This document shows positions 1 through 7,910 of a stretch of 14,628 nt of DNA, piece by piece. Made by a program: the position numbers and the translations under genes. Every line of letters begins with the position of its first letter. The first letter of the stretch is position 1. Source of the stretch: Zygnema cylindricum (Eukaryota; Streptophyta; Zygnematophyceae; Zygnematales; Zygnemataceae); assembly GCA_037447655.1 (NCBI GenBank), contig JBBHKE010003296.1:1-14628 (forward strand), written 5' to 3'. The notes below the pieces were generated by a model. That model was not told where the DNA came from, made no database searches, and was given only the letters and a program-made list of their open reading frames with translations.

Positions 1-150
1 AGAGGGAGAGAGAGAGGGAGAGAGGGGGGAGAGAGGAGAGAGGGAGAAAGAGGGCGAAAAGAGGGGAGAGCGGGGAGGAGGAAGGGAAGGAAGTGGAGGG
101 AGGGAGAGAGCGAGGGAGGGGCTGAAAGAGGGAGGGAGGAAGGGAGGGAG
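1..150 (+). repeat. GA-rich polypurine tract
   Basis: Nearly pure A/G for about 150 nt, in GAGA, GGGAG and GGAAGG units, open at the left edge of the window. It ends in AAGTAGATAGCTAGATAAATGG with a short GATA-like tail. Low complexity; no gene. Confidence 0.95.
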
Positions 151-379
151 GGTTAAGTAGATAGCTAGATAAATGGATAGACATAAACAGCTTGCCTCTT
201 TTCTGTTGGTCCTTCTTAATTAAAAGAGGCAATATTTGGCCATCCAGAAAGGTTATATGCCTATTTAAACCCATCATCAAAATGCATTTTCCAGCCTTTG
301 GTGGAACTCAATTTTCTTTTCATTTTTAAGCAAAACCTTTGTTTGATGCACTTGCTAACAAGTTCGTTGTCTTCTCTTT
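151..379. other. Spacer, nothing recognised
   Basis: AT-rich unique-looking sequence between the GA tract and the first small transposon. I see no gene, RNA or clear repeat in it. Confidence 0.6.
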
Positions 380-578
380 TACTGCCTTTTCGCTATTAGA
401 GTCAATCACTCTAAATCGAGTGAGTGTTTTTTGACCCAAAAATAATAAATTTGTGCAAAAAATACTTTTTTAGTTAAGTGGCACACAATGAGCCACGTGG
501 CAAAACATAGTTTACTGTTGTTAATTCTAAGAAAGTGTTGACGCTAAGTCACTAACTCTTATAGCGATGGGCAGTCTA
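380..578 (+). mobile_element. Small inverted-repeat element (MITE-like), copy A
   Basis: The left end TACTGCC..TTCGCTATTAGAGT and the right end ACTCTTATAGCGATGGGCAG with CTA are inverted repeats beginning and ending at TA. It is about 199 bp and aligns along its length with copy B (2731-2932): GTGTTTTTTGACCCAAAA, ATGAGCCACGT, AAAACAT, GTTAATTCTAA and AGTGTT.ACGCTAA are shared in order. No coding capacity. Its centre holds GCCACGTGGC, a perfect G-box palindrome at 492-501. Confidence 0.78.
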
Positions 579-1333
579 GTGTCAGTACCTGTTTTTTTTT
601 TGTTTGCTTTTTTTTTTCCTCACCTTATCAGCCCCTCTGGACCCGATTTTCTTTTTTGAAGTTCCATTTCCACCATCACCACCTCTCTGTTAACGAAACA
701 AAAAAAATACAACAAAAACATCATCGCCTCACACATACATTCATACTAAAAAAATATATAAAAAAAGTAATCACAAAAACTACAAAAAAATAGAAATTAA
801 AATTTGCAGAGGCAAGTTACAAAGCGTGGAAGTTGAAAACCTACCTCATAAGCTCTAAATAAAAAGTTCAAAAGACCTTTTGAATCCTCAAAGGGACTCC
901 CTTCTACCCCCGTGACCTATTCATTGAAAAACAATCACCTAAGACTTTCGAGAAAGATATATGCGGAGTACCGAAAGTCGTAAGATATCTCAGCATTTGT
1001 AGAAAATAAAGCATTCCCACTTAGCCTTGAAAATTATCCTCTTCTATCCTTGCTTATGTTTCTTTAACAGTCAATAAGACACATACTAACTCGTTTTTCA
1101 CTAAGCCCGTCGTCGTTAGTGTTCAACCTTGTTCAGGGCAGTTAAAAGCGTTTACATTTATGTTCAGCTGTTGGTTTTCTTCCTTGAGGTAACCAATTGA
1201 AAAGTAGCTGTCTTACCTTCCAATTGTGATGTCACGATCAAAAATTGCAAATCTATACAATGAACACTGCTCGAGAAATGTTTTAACACTACTAGCGGGG
1301 GACAATTTACTTGCGTGTTCCTCTTGCTCTAAG
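579..1333. other. Spacer with A- and T-runs
   Basis: AT-rich, with long A-runs at about 700-790. No ORF worth calling, no RNA gene and no transposon copy that I could align. Confidence 0.6.
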
Positions 1334-1542
1334 TACACCGTGAATCGCTATTAGCCTTAAGAAATAGAAGGAGAACTGTTTTAGTGTTGATAATTCTGTT
1401 TCGGTCCAGATGACGTGGACAATCGTGAACCTCAAAAAAAAATAGCGTTCAGAAGAAAAAAATAGTATTAATAACACTATTTTGTGCTCAGCGGGCAAAA
1501 AAAACCAGCATGGAATTAGTGTTATTAACGCTAATAGCAACT
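1334..1542 (+). mobile_element. Small inverted-repeat element (MITE-like), copy C, right end truncated
   Basis: Starts TACACCGTGAATCGCTATTA. ATCGCTATTAGC (1344-1355) pairs with GCTAATAGCAAC (1530-1541), 10 of 12. The final dozen bases expected at the right end are missing. The interior matches copy D (2047-2267): CTGTTTTAGTGTT.ATAAT, GGTCCA.ATGACGTGGACAA and GTATTAATAAC. It carries an ACGT core at 1413-1416. Confidence 0.72.
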
Positions 1543-2046
1543 GATTTTTGGAATTTCAATTTTTTCAAGAAGGGGGTTTTTAAACATGTTTGAAAAGGGG
1601 ATCTGTCAAGGCTTCTATAAAGATCTGTCAAAATTTTCCAAGGTCGTAACATTAACCCATTTACAAGTCCTCTTCGTGGTTCCATTTTTTCGCAGTTTAT
1701 GTTTTTAAAAAAATATTAATGGATTGAATAAAACCTTTTTTATCATCACAATTCGTGATTCCTCTTCATAAATCCTTGCTATTACAATAAAAACCCAAAA
1801 ATGTTCTGGTGAGTTTTGGGTGCATATTAGGAAGCTAACCCAAGGGGCTTAAGTGCATTTTTAACAGTCCCACAATTTACAACATTATGAAAAAGGGTTT
1901 GGTGGTTTTTTGAAAGGTCCTCGGAGGGGTTTAGACCTGCCTGGTGTTGGGGCACACCTGCCAGGTGTCGCATGGAGCTTGTTGCTCGGAGAAAGACACT
2001 CCCACCTTGTCCTCCACTGCCACCTGGTGGAGAATTAGAAACATGG
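1543..2046. other. Spacer, nothing recognised
   Basis: No gene seen. The part at 1935-1970 contains an imperfect inverted repeat (ACCTGCCTGGTGT / CACACCTGCCAGGT) and is more GC-rich than its surroundings. A 108-codon minus-strand reading frame crosses 1827-2153 but runs into transposon copy D and shows no family resemblance. Confidence 0.5.
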
Positions 2047-2267
2047 TACCAATAAATCGCTATTAGCATATAAGGACTAATCAGTACAAAGACTGTTTTA
2101 GTGTTAATAATCCTTTTTCCGGTCCAAATGACGTGGACAATTTTGAACTGCAAAAGAAATTATCGTTAAGAGGAATACAATTGTATTAATAACGCTAATT
2201 TGTGTTCAGAGGGTGAAAAAAAAGGGGGCGGAAATAGGTATTATCGCTAATAGCAACTCACGATGTA
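2047..2267 (+). mobile_element. Small inverted-repeat element (MITE-like), copy D
   Basis: Left end TACCAATAAATCGCTATTAG; right end CGCTAATAGCAACTCACGAT then GTA. Terminal repeats are inverted and bounded by TA; length about 221 bp. The interior is alignable with copy C throughout. It holds GGTCCAAATGACGTGGAC at 2121-2138, in which GTCC and GGAC can pair around the ACGT core. Confidence 0.75.
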
Positions 2268-2274
2268 GTATAAT

Positions 2275-2995
2275 TTCTGATGAAGTTTTCCGGTATGTGT
2301 TTTAGTAGGGGGAAAATTCCAACCAAGTAGCTTTTCAAATTTTGGTTACTGAAAGAGTTATTCTAAACTAGAAGGCGCTTTTCAGCATGAGTTCTGGTAG
2401 GCAGGAAATCCAAACTTAGTTTTTCATTTGGTTTCCGAGGGCGAAACCATGCAATTTCATTGGACACACTTTCTTTGCAAGCCCTACCACATTTAGTCCA
2501 CTTAGCCGAAATGATATGAAAACCTGAGTACCACCCCCTTACAAAATTAGTCAATCATATTTTTCTTTTTTCTCCTAATATGAGTAAAAACAAACTTAGC
2601 AGTCTTCCAACGTATTTGTCTGTAGCCTTTCCAAAAGAAACCGGTTAGTAATTTTTTCAAATTTTGGTTTCTATAGGCGTTTTTCAGTATGTGTTTTAAT
2701 TGGTGGAAGATCCCGATTAGTTTTTCAAACTACACCTGCCCACTGCCATAAGAGTTAATCGCTCGAATTCGAAAGGGTGTTTTTTGACCCAAAATCATAA
2801 ATTAATGTTAATAACACTATTTACATATGTGGTCCAAAATGAGCCACGTTGTAAAACATATTTTACTGTAGTTAATTCTAATGAAGTGTTAACGCTAATA
2901 ATTCACTAACTCTAACAGCGATGGGCGGTGTAGTAGTTTTTCAAAATTTGATTTCTTAAGGAGTTTTCCAGTAGGTTTTCTAGTATGCGATTTGC
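2275..2995 (+). repeat. Degenerate dispersed repeat, about 75-90 bp units, split by transposon copy B
   Basis: The words TTTTCAAATTTTGGTT, TTTTCAGTATGTGTTTTA and GTAGGGGGAAAAT-like recur in the same order at about 2280-2350, 2374-2440, 2645-2730 and 2933-2995. The last two stretches are separated exactly by transposon copy B, which interrupts an AGTTTTTCAAA context on both sides. The stretch 2441-2644 between units shows nothing recognisable. Confidence 0.55.
2731..2932 (+). mobile_element. Small inverted-repeat element (MITE-like), copy B
   Basis: Starts TACACCTGCCCA and ends TGGGCGGTGTA. The inner ends ATAAGAGTTA and TAACTCTAACAGCG continue the inverted repeat. It is 202 bp, starts and ends with TA, and aligns end to end with copy A and with the reverse complement of 11673-11853. 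No ORF of use. ACGT core at 2846-2849 within GAGCCACGTT. Confidence 0.8.
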
Positions 2996-3848
2996 TCAGT
3001 ACGTAACCCAATCAAAAAAAAACCATAGGTTGCCTTGTAGACTGAGGCACGATGAATTTAATGCTACACATAGCCGACACTATTAGTTTTTAACATTTTT
3101 TTGCGCACTAAAACGCCGTTAACTTAATCGTCAACAGCAGCATATTTTGTTTCAAAAGAAGCAATGGAAAGGTAACAGTCTCCTCTTTTGATCGTGTACC
3201 TAACTATTAAAAAACGGAAACTCTGAGATGAGAAAAGGTACTTTTGAGTGCCCAAAAAATGTTTAACTGGAATAGAAGTACACCTCACCAGTAAAATAAA
3301 TTAGCATAAGAGCAACCCCACATTAACTTATGTGTGACACTCATTGATAAGGTACAACCCAAAACCTTAAAAAAGTGAAAAAGTAGAATTGAAATAAAAT
3401 TAAGATGGTCCACAGGATCGGCCAGCGAACTAATGTGTTCCATTACTTCAAGGAGCACAAAAAGAGCAGTTTCATCCCAATTTTGATTTTCCCAGTAAAT
3501 AAAGTGATGCTTCATCGTTCAACATTTTTCTCTTCTCCAAATATGAATCCATCTCTGACAAAGAATAAAGCGAAGACAACATGGGGCATGTAAGTGTCAC
3601 GTGCCACATTTCCCAAACCGTTTCCCTCTTCATTCTTTAAGAAAAAAAAAAACTTCCACTTACCATCTGCCTGTCTTTGGGATGAATGTCGATTTTTTCG
3701 AAAACTCGCACAACCGGAACCACCATTTCCACCAGTCACATGCAACCGTAAACGGTCAACAAATGGACGATCCTGAAATTTTCAGCAAAATTTCTATCTT
3801 GGTTAGAGACGAGGAAACAACCAAAAAAAAGGGGACATAACTAGGGAT
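2996..3848. other. Spacer with overlapping short open frames, no gene recognised
   Basis: Open frames of 60-79 codons occur on both strands between 3285 and 3840. Their products are low in complexity or overlap each other on opposite strands, and none resembles a family I know. I do not call a gene, though a short exon here cannot be excluded. Confidence 0.5.
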
Positions 3849-4061
3849 CACACAGTATATCGTTATTAGCGTTAATGTTTTTACAGCCTTTAAACTCATT
3901 CTTCCCCACGCAAACTTGTTGGATTACTAATCAAAAGGCTGGGATAGAAAGGTAAGTTCCTTATCATCCGATTGGTGGTCTCCAAATGAAAAAGACGTGT
4001 GCAAAGAGAAAATGATTTGGCTGGAGGAAAAACATTAACGCTAATAGCAATACACGGTGTA
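3849..4061 (+). mobile_element. Small inverted-repeat element (MITE-like), copy E, longest clean terminal repeats
   Basis: The 34 nt at 3849-3882 match the reverse complement of 4028-4061 at 29 of 34 positions, and the inner 19 are perfect (TATTAGCGTTAATGTTTTT). The right end is CACGGTGTA, matching the start of copy C. Length 213 bp. The interior TGGTCTCCAAATGA...GACGTGTG corresponds to the core of copies B-D, with ACGT at 3995-3998. No coding capacity. Confidence 0.85.
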
Positions 4062-4104
4062 CCTTATGAATTCAGCTACCCAACAACAACTTGCACATCG
4101 TAAT

Positions 4105-4187
4105 AAGTTATGTTGGCAAGTTATACTAGAAAGTAATGTTGGCAAGCTATGATAACAATTTATGTTGGTAAGTTATAACCACAAGTT
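4105..4187 (+). repeat. Three-unit tandem repeat, about 26 bp
   Basis: Units at 4105-4130, 4131-4157 and 4158-4183 share the core ATGTTGGCAAGTTAT with a few changes. A partial fourth unit follows. Confidence 0.8.
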
Positions 4188-4570
4188 AAGTCGACACGTT
4201 TCTTTGGTTGGTTGCAAATGCCAGCCCACCCGGTTTCATGTGGAGTACTTTCAGATCACCTGCTACCTGTATTACCGCATATTTTCGATGAAATTAATTA
4301 TTAAAAAGACTTCATAGAATTTGGAGTAGTTCGGTTCAATCGAGGACCTTGTATAGACTTTAGTGAGGAAAAATTTCAATAGCAACTCCCAAAGCAGTAA
4401 AACAAAAAAAAAAATTAGACCAGGACTAAAAAGGGAGATAGAGGCACAACAAGCACATAAGATTAAAGAAGAACCGAATCATTTGTTACTGTGTTTTTTC
4501 CATTTTATCAATTCAACCAACCACATACTTGTAAAGGAGTTTTTCTTCGACCATCCCGTGTCGTATCTGT

Positions 4571-4684
4571 GTCAATTCCGGAACTTGATTTCCCAAAATG
4601 TCGCACATGAGACAGAATACTTCTGTAACCTTCTTCTGAACCGAACTTTCGAAAATGTTGCATATGAGACAAAATACTTATATC
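4571..4684. repeat. 57-bp tandem duplication
   Basis: AAAATGTCGCACATGAGACA at 4595 recurs as AAAATGTTGCATATGAGACA at 4652, a 57-nt period. Since 57 is a multiple of three, open frames on both strands show a 19-residue repeat: QNVAHETEY / ENVAYETKY forward and ILSHMQHFRKF / ILSHVRHFGKS reverse. Confidence 0.75.
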
Positions 4685-4800
4685 GGTTGTCTCTTGAGTT
4701 TGAGCACAACCCCAACTCCATAGCTTCACCTGAAAATGCCCTCTGCCCCCTTCTTATTTTCAGCCCTCTGAGTCGTTTTGTTTAGAAACAGTTTTTTTCC

Positions 4801-4871
4801 AGTTTTGAGGGTTTTTTTCTGGATTTTTAGGGTTTTTACCAGAATTTCCTAGGGTTTTTATAATTTTCAGG
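4801..4871 (+). repeat. Tandem repeat with AGGGTTTTT core
   Basis: AGGGTTTTT occurs at 4808, 4829 and 4851 in 20-25 nt units with CTGG/CCAG words between. It resembles plant-type telomere words (TTTAGGG) but is too sparse to call telomeric. Confidence 0.6.
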
Positions 4872-5270
4872 CTTTCAGAGTCAGGGAAAAAATAATGTGA
4901 TATGAACTATTCACCTTAAACATCTAATTTAAGTATCTCTTAAAACCTCATCAGCAAATATTAGCAAAAAAAGAAGGAAAAGAAAAGGGAAAGTAAAAGC
5001 GTATTCGCTAGCATTGACCACACCATCTTCTTTTTCTTCGTCTATTTTTTTGACGTCTGGAAAACAATTAGTGCTAAAAGCTTCAATTTTGGATTACGAC
5101 GGTTCGATGACTTGTGGTTTTTTTTCCACCATAAAACCAATATGTAACCCGCTATTGTTAGATAAGCACTACACCGTTCACCATCTGCGCTATTTAATCA
5201 GTTTGGACCACCTTAATTTTCTATTTTTTTTTTGTGTTGAATTTTGGCCATCAACACAATATTTCCACAG

Positions 5271-5477
5271 TACCCTGTCCATCGCTATTAGTGCTAGACA
5301 TATTCTGGGGACTCAAAACAATTTTTCCCTCCCTTCCTCCCTCATTCTCCCCTCCCTTCTTCCCTCCCTCCCTCTCCCCCCCTGCCCTCCCTCCCCCCCC
5401 TCTCCTCTCTCTCCTCCCTCCCCTTCCTCTCCTACCCTCCCATGTAGTATCCTTGACGCTAATAACAATACAGAGTA
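5271..5477. mobile_element. Small inverted-repeat element (MITE-like), copy F, interior replaced by a CT tract
   Basis: Left end TACCCTGTCCATCGCTATTA; right end GCTAATAACAATACAGAGTA. The ends are inverted repeats with a 2-nt gap, bounded by TA. The interior core of the other copies is absent, and about 115 nt of CT-rich microsatellite lie in its place. Length 207 bp, within the family range. Confidence 0.68.
5326..5440 (-). repeat. CT-rich (GA on the minus strand) microsatellite inside copy F
   Basis: Almost pure C/T in CCCTCC, CTCTCC and CCTTCC units. Same composition as the GA tracts at 1-150, 6147-6225 and 11041-11204, on the other strand. Confidence 0.92.
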
Positions 5478-6029
5478 TAAACCCTAAATTGTGACAAGAA
5501 CTGTCATTCTAGACCCAATTATTTGAAAAAACGGTTTAGCATCCACACTTTTCTCCATCCACGCTAATAATGGTCTGTCTGGACTGATTCTGAATTTATG
5601 ATATGATGTATTAATATGGGTTTTGCAAGTAATATCGTAAACATGTTTTTTACACAATGTGCATATTGTCAAGGTATAATCCACATTAACTCATTATTTT
5701 TACAACATAGAATGCTGCAAGTACACCTTAGACCCATAAACCCTTAGAAAAGCAACTTAAATTTGTAATTAATTGATAGCTACAGATTTAATTTAGGGAA
5801 TTATCATCAATTTTATTTATGATATAGTGTAAACCAAATCCTCGGGTGTGAAGCAACATATTGATGGAGAAGTTCAAGATTATAAAATAAGTAAAAAAAA
5901 AAAAATGACAATTTCCTATAATATAAACCACATTCCCTTGATAAATATTGTTGAGGAACTTAACATTTGTATAGACAAAACGAATGAATGAGTGACAAGT
6001 TTTATTCAAAATATAGAATCCGTCACGTT
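5478..6029. other. Spacer, nothing recognised
   Basis: Very AT-rich. Minus-strand open frames of 66-73 codons (5484-6009) have no recognisable similarity and the composition expected of random AT-rich DNA. Confidence 0.6.
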
Positions 6030-6140
6030 TAGTGTTAATAACAATAATTCGGTCGCTATTTTATTTAACAAAATATCACAAAAAATAGTTAACAACACTG
6101 TTCAAGGGAGTGGCTCTAAATCAGCCACGTCGCTTTGCCC
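6030..6140 (+). mobile_element. Fragment of the small inverted-repeat element, copy G
   Basis: AGTTAACAACACTGTT then GTGGCTCTAAATCAGCCACG aligns with the middle of copy B (GTTAATAACACTATT.. GTGGTCCAAAATGAGCCACG). GTGGCT and AGCCAC form a perfect 6-bp hairpin, with an ACGT core at 6127-6130. Clear termini were not found, and a GA tract begins just after. Confidence 0.5.
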
Positions 6141-6146
6141 TAAGTT

Positions 6147-6230
6147 AGAGAGGGGGAGGGAGAGGGGGAGAGGGGGAGAGGGGGAGAGGGGGAGGAGGGG
6201 AGAGGGGGGAGGGGAGGAGAGAGAAAAAAA
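6147..6230 (+). repeat. GA-rich polypurine tract
   Basis: GAGAGGGGGA-type units with very few pyrimidines, directly after transposon fragment G. Low complexity. Confidence 0.93.
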
Positions 6231-6567
6231 CCTGCAAGTACTGCTGTCTGTGAAGCCTTAGAGCTCTCATCGTGAGCAGTTTTGTATATCGTTCCAGGAA
6301 TCGACTAATACTTTTTTTCAAGGTAATAATTTTTGAAGTTAAAAACGTTTGTAATTTCCGAATATTGTGGAGGACGAAAAGGCAACCTCGTTCGTGCTTA
6401 AAAAACTTTCTACTAATTATATCAACATGGAAACTCAGTGTAAATCTCGATGGTATAAAATGTTGAAAACCGATTTCCTGTCACAAAGTACGAATCTTCT
6501 CCTTTACCAGCCTGTCTTAAACCCTAATCTTGAATCATAAAGTTTAGCTTCTAAAACCATAGCTCCA

Positions 6568-6632
6568 AACCCTAACCCTAATCCTAACCCTAACCCTAAT
6601 CCTGATCCTAATGCAAACCCTTACCCTAATCT
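6568..6632 (+). repeat. Interstitial telomere-like tract (CCCTAA-type, degenerate)
   Basis: About ten CCCTAA or near variants (CCTAAT, CCTGAT) run from 6568 to 6632, with isolated CCCTAAT words just upstream at about 6505. The unit is TTAGGG-like on the minus strand, not the TTTAGGG of most land plants. Degenerate and short, so an interstitial relic rather than a chromosome end. Confidence 0.7.
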
Positions 6633-7191
6633 TACATATGCAACTGTAGCAACTCCTATTAAACTCGAAACCGAGCGTTTAAATGAGTGTTTGCAGGTGG
6701 CCGTAGGGAAAATAAGAAGAAAACTGAGAACTGAAACAGAAAAAGATTTTAAGGGAATCAATTCACTACAAAACTCCATGCCAAAGGTTTTATGTTGCAT
6801 TATAGCTCCTGCAGTGTCAGTACAATACTGGAGCTTGTAGCCGTACAGTATTTTTCATAGTTTCAAAGTGCATGCACTAAAACCAGCTTTAAAATAACCT
6901 TAAAAAGTCAGAATAGTCGACTCGTGTCATTCTATAACCCGTCGATTGAAACCTTTCTCTAATCCAACCGTTCGTTTTTATCCCACTAAAGGTCCCTCTC
7001 AACGCACTTCGTGCGCACTGTATTATTTACGATGGTAAAAACGGTTTAATGCCATCGCACGTTAAGATACTGCTGTGTTCGTTTTTAGAGCGGGAACAAT
7101 TCATTTTTAAATTACAAAAAAATCGAAGTAAAACGAACGGCTGAGATGAATGCTGTAACTCTTTTCAGTTTCACCATAGGGGGCGATGATG

Positions 7192-7199
7192 TGACGTAA
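7192..7199 (+). promoter_or_regulatory. TGACGTAA, CRE/bZIP-like site
   Basis: An ACGT-core octamer about 490 nt before the MDH start. Such words bind bZIP factors in plants, but a single 8-mer can occur by chance. Confidence 0.25.
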
Positions 7200-7360
7200 G
7201 TTACTTAAGAAAGAAAATAGAGTGGTCATTCATTTATTTATTGTTTGTGATAAAGACATTTGCGATAAAGATATGTGTGGACGAGTCGACGCATTGGTCT
7301 ATTTAGTAATTTACATCATTACAACTGTATTCGCAGAACTACAGCAATTGACAGTGCCGA

Positions 7361-7450
7361 ATCGGACGGCTGCTTAACTTTCCGAGACCTACGGCTTTTA
7401 TCACCGTACCAATAATTCACATGTCGATTATCATCGGACGGCTGATGATA
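7361..7450 (+). promoter_or_regulatory. Direct repeat ATCGGACGGCTG in the MDH upstream region
   Basis: The 12-mer ATCGGACGGCTG occurs at 7361-7372 and again at 7433-7444. The second copy sits in a small inverted repeat, TATCATC (7429-7435) with GATGATA (7444-7450). A CCAAT word lies between them at 7409-7413. It is 240-325 nt before the start codon, a plausible control site, but no known factor is assigned. Confidence 0.4.
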
Positions 7451-7610
7451 GCCATTTACGGATCGATAAAATCGCCTTTGCTCCGTATTTTGTCGCTGAA
7501 TCTTTTATCGAACCTTCCAGAACCTCCTGCTTACTGGGAGCAGCAATATTTTTACAATTTGTACGATCCCTTGTATTGCCATAATCTTCACACCTCATAG
7601 CTTTCTGAAT

Positions 7611-7685
7611 CCGAATTTTTCCCTCTTCCTCTCGTTATTTTCATCCTCACATAACTTTTTTTTAATCCTTTTCCTTCATCTTACA
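7611..7685 (+). promoter_or_regulatory. Pyrimidine-rich leader before the MDH start
   Basis: The 75 nt before the ATG are largely C and T (CCCTCTTCCTCTCG, TTTTCATCC, CCTTTTCCTTCATC), as in many plant core promoters and 5' leaders (Y patch). No clear TATA box at the expected place. The transcription start cannot be set from sequence. Confidence 0.4.
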
Positions 7686-7910
7686 ATGTCGATCTTACGT
7701 AAGGTTTTGCCAGTGGCTGTGAGGCAATACAGTGCCTCATCGGCCGCGGAAGGATACAAAGTGGCCGTACTAGGGGCAGCAGGAGGGATTGGACAGCCGT
7801 TAGGGTTACTGATGAAGCTGAACCCTTTGGTTTCTCATCTGGCTCTGTATGATATTGCTGCCACTCCAGGAGTAGCTGCTGACATCAGCCATATCAATAC
7901 TCCTGCCCAT
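7686..7910 (+). other. MDH: MDH exon 1 (coding part)
   Basis: Encodes residues 1-75: the presequence, the first beta strand, the glycine-rich NAD loop (GAAGGIG, residues 30-36) and the LYDI strand end with D56. It ends ...CCTGCCCAT before the donor GTGAGA in phase 0. Reading on into the intron gives unrelated residues and a stop at about 7986, which supports the donor. Confidence 0.93.

Larger units (their letters stand above)
4188..5270. other. Spacer with two tandem repeats, no gene recognised
   Basis: Apart from the 57-bp and AGGGTTTTT repeats listed separately, this stretch is AT-rich. A 140-codon plus-strand frame (4363-4785) covers the 57-bp repeat but resembles no known family and begins in an A-rich run; I treat it as unproven. 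Confidence 0.5.
6231..7360. other. Spacer upstream of the MDH promoter region
   Basis: No gene recognised. It contains the telomere-like tract at 6568-6632 and one TGACGTAA word at 7192. The rest is AT-rich with no repeat I could identify. Confidence 0.55.

Noticed and set aside
1827-2153. 108-codon minus-strand frame with a GGSGGQGGS stretch
   Set aside because: It runs through transposon copy D and has no recognisable similarity.
3285-3840. Several overlapping open frames of 60-79 codons
   Set aside because: Opposite-strand overlaps, homopolymer runs such as KKKK/FFFF, and no family resemblance point to chance open frames.
4363-4785. 140-codon open frame on the plus strand
   Set aside because: It starts in an A-rich run, resembles no known family, and its repeat character is explained by the 57-bp DNA duplication, which opens the other strand too.
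5014-5494. 157-codon plus-strand frame rich in Pro/Ser/Leu
   Set aside because: Its tail is a translation of the CT microsatellite inside transposon copy F.
5326-6230. GA/CT tracts as CRISPR arrays or regulatory repeats
   Set aside because: They are simple microsatellites without unit-spacer structure, in a eukaryotic genome.
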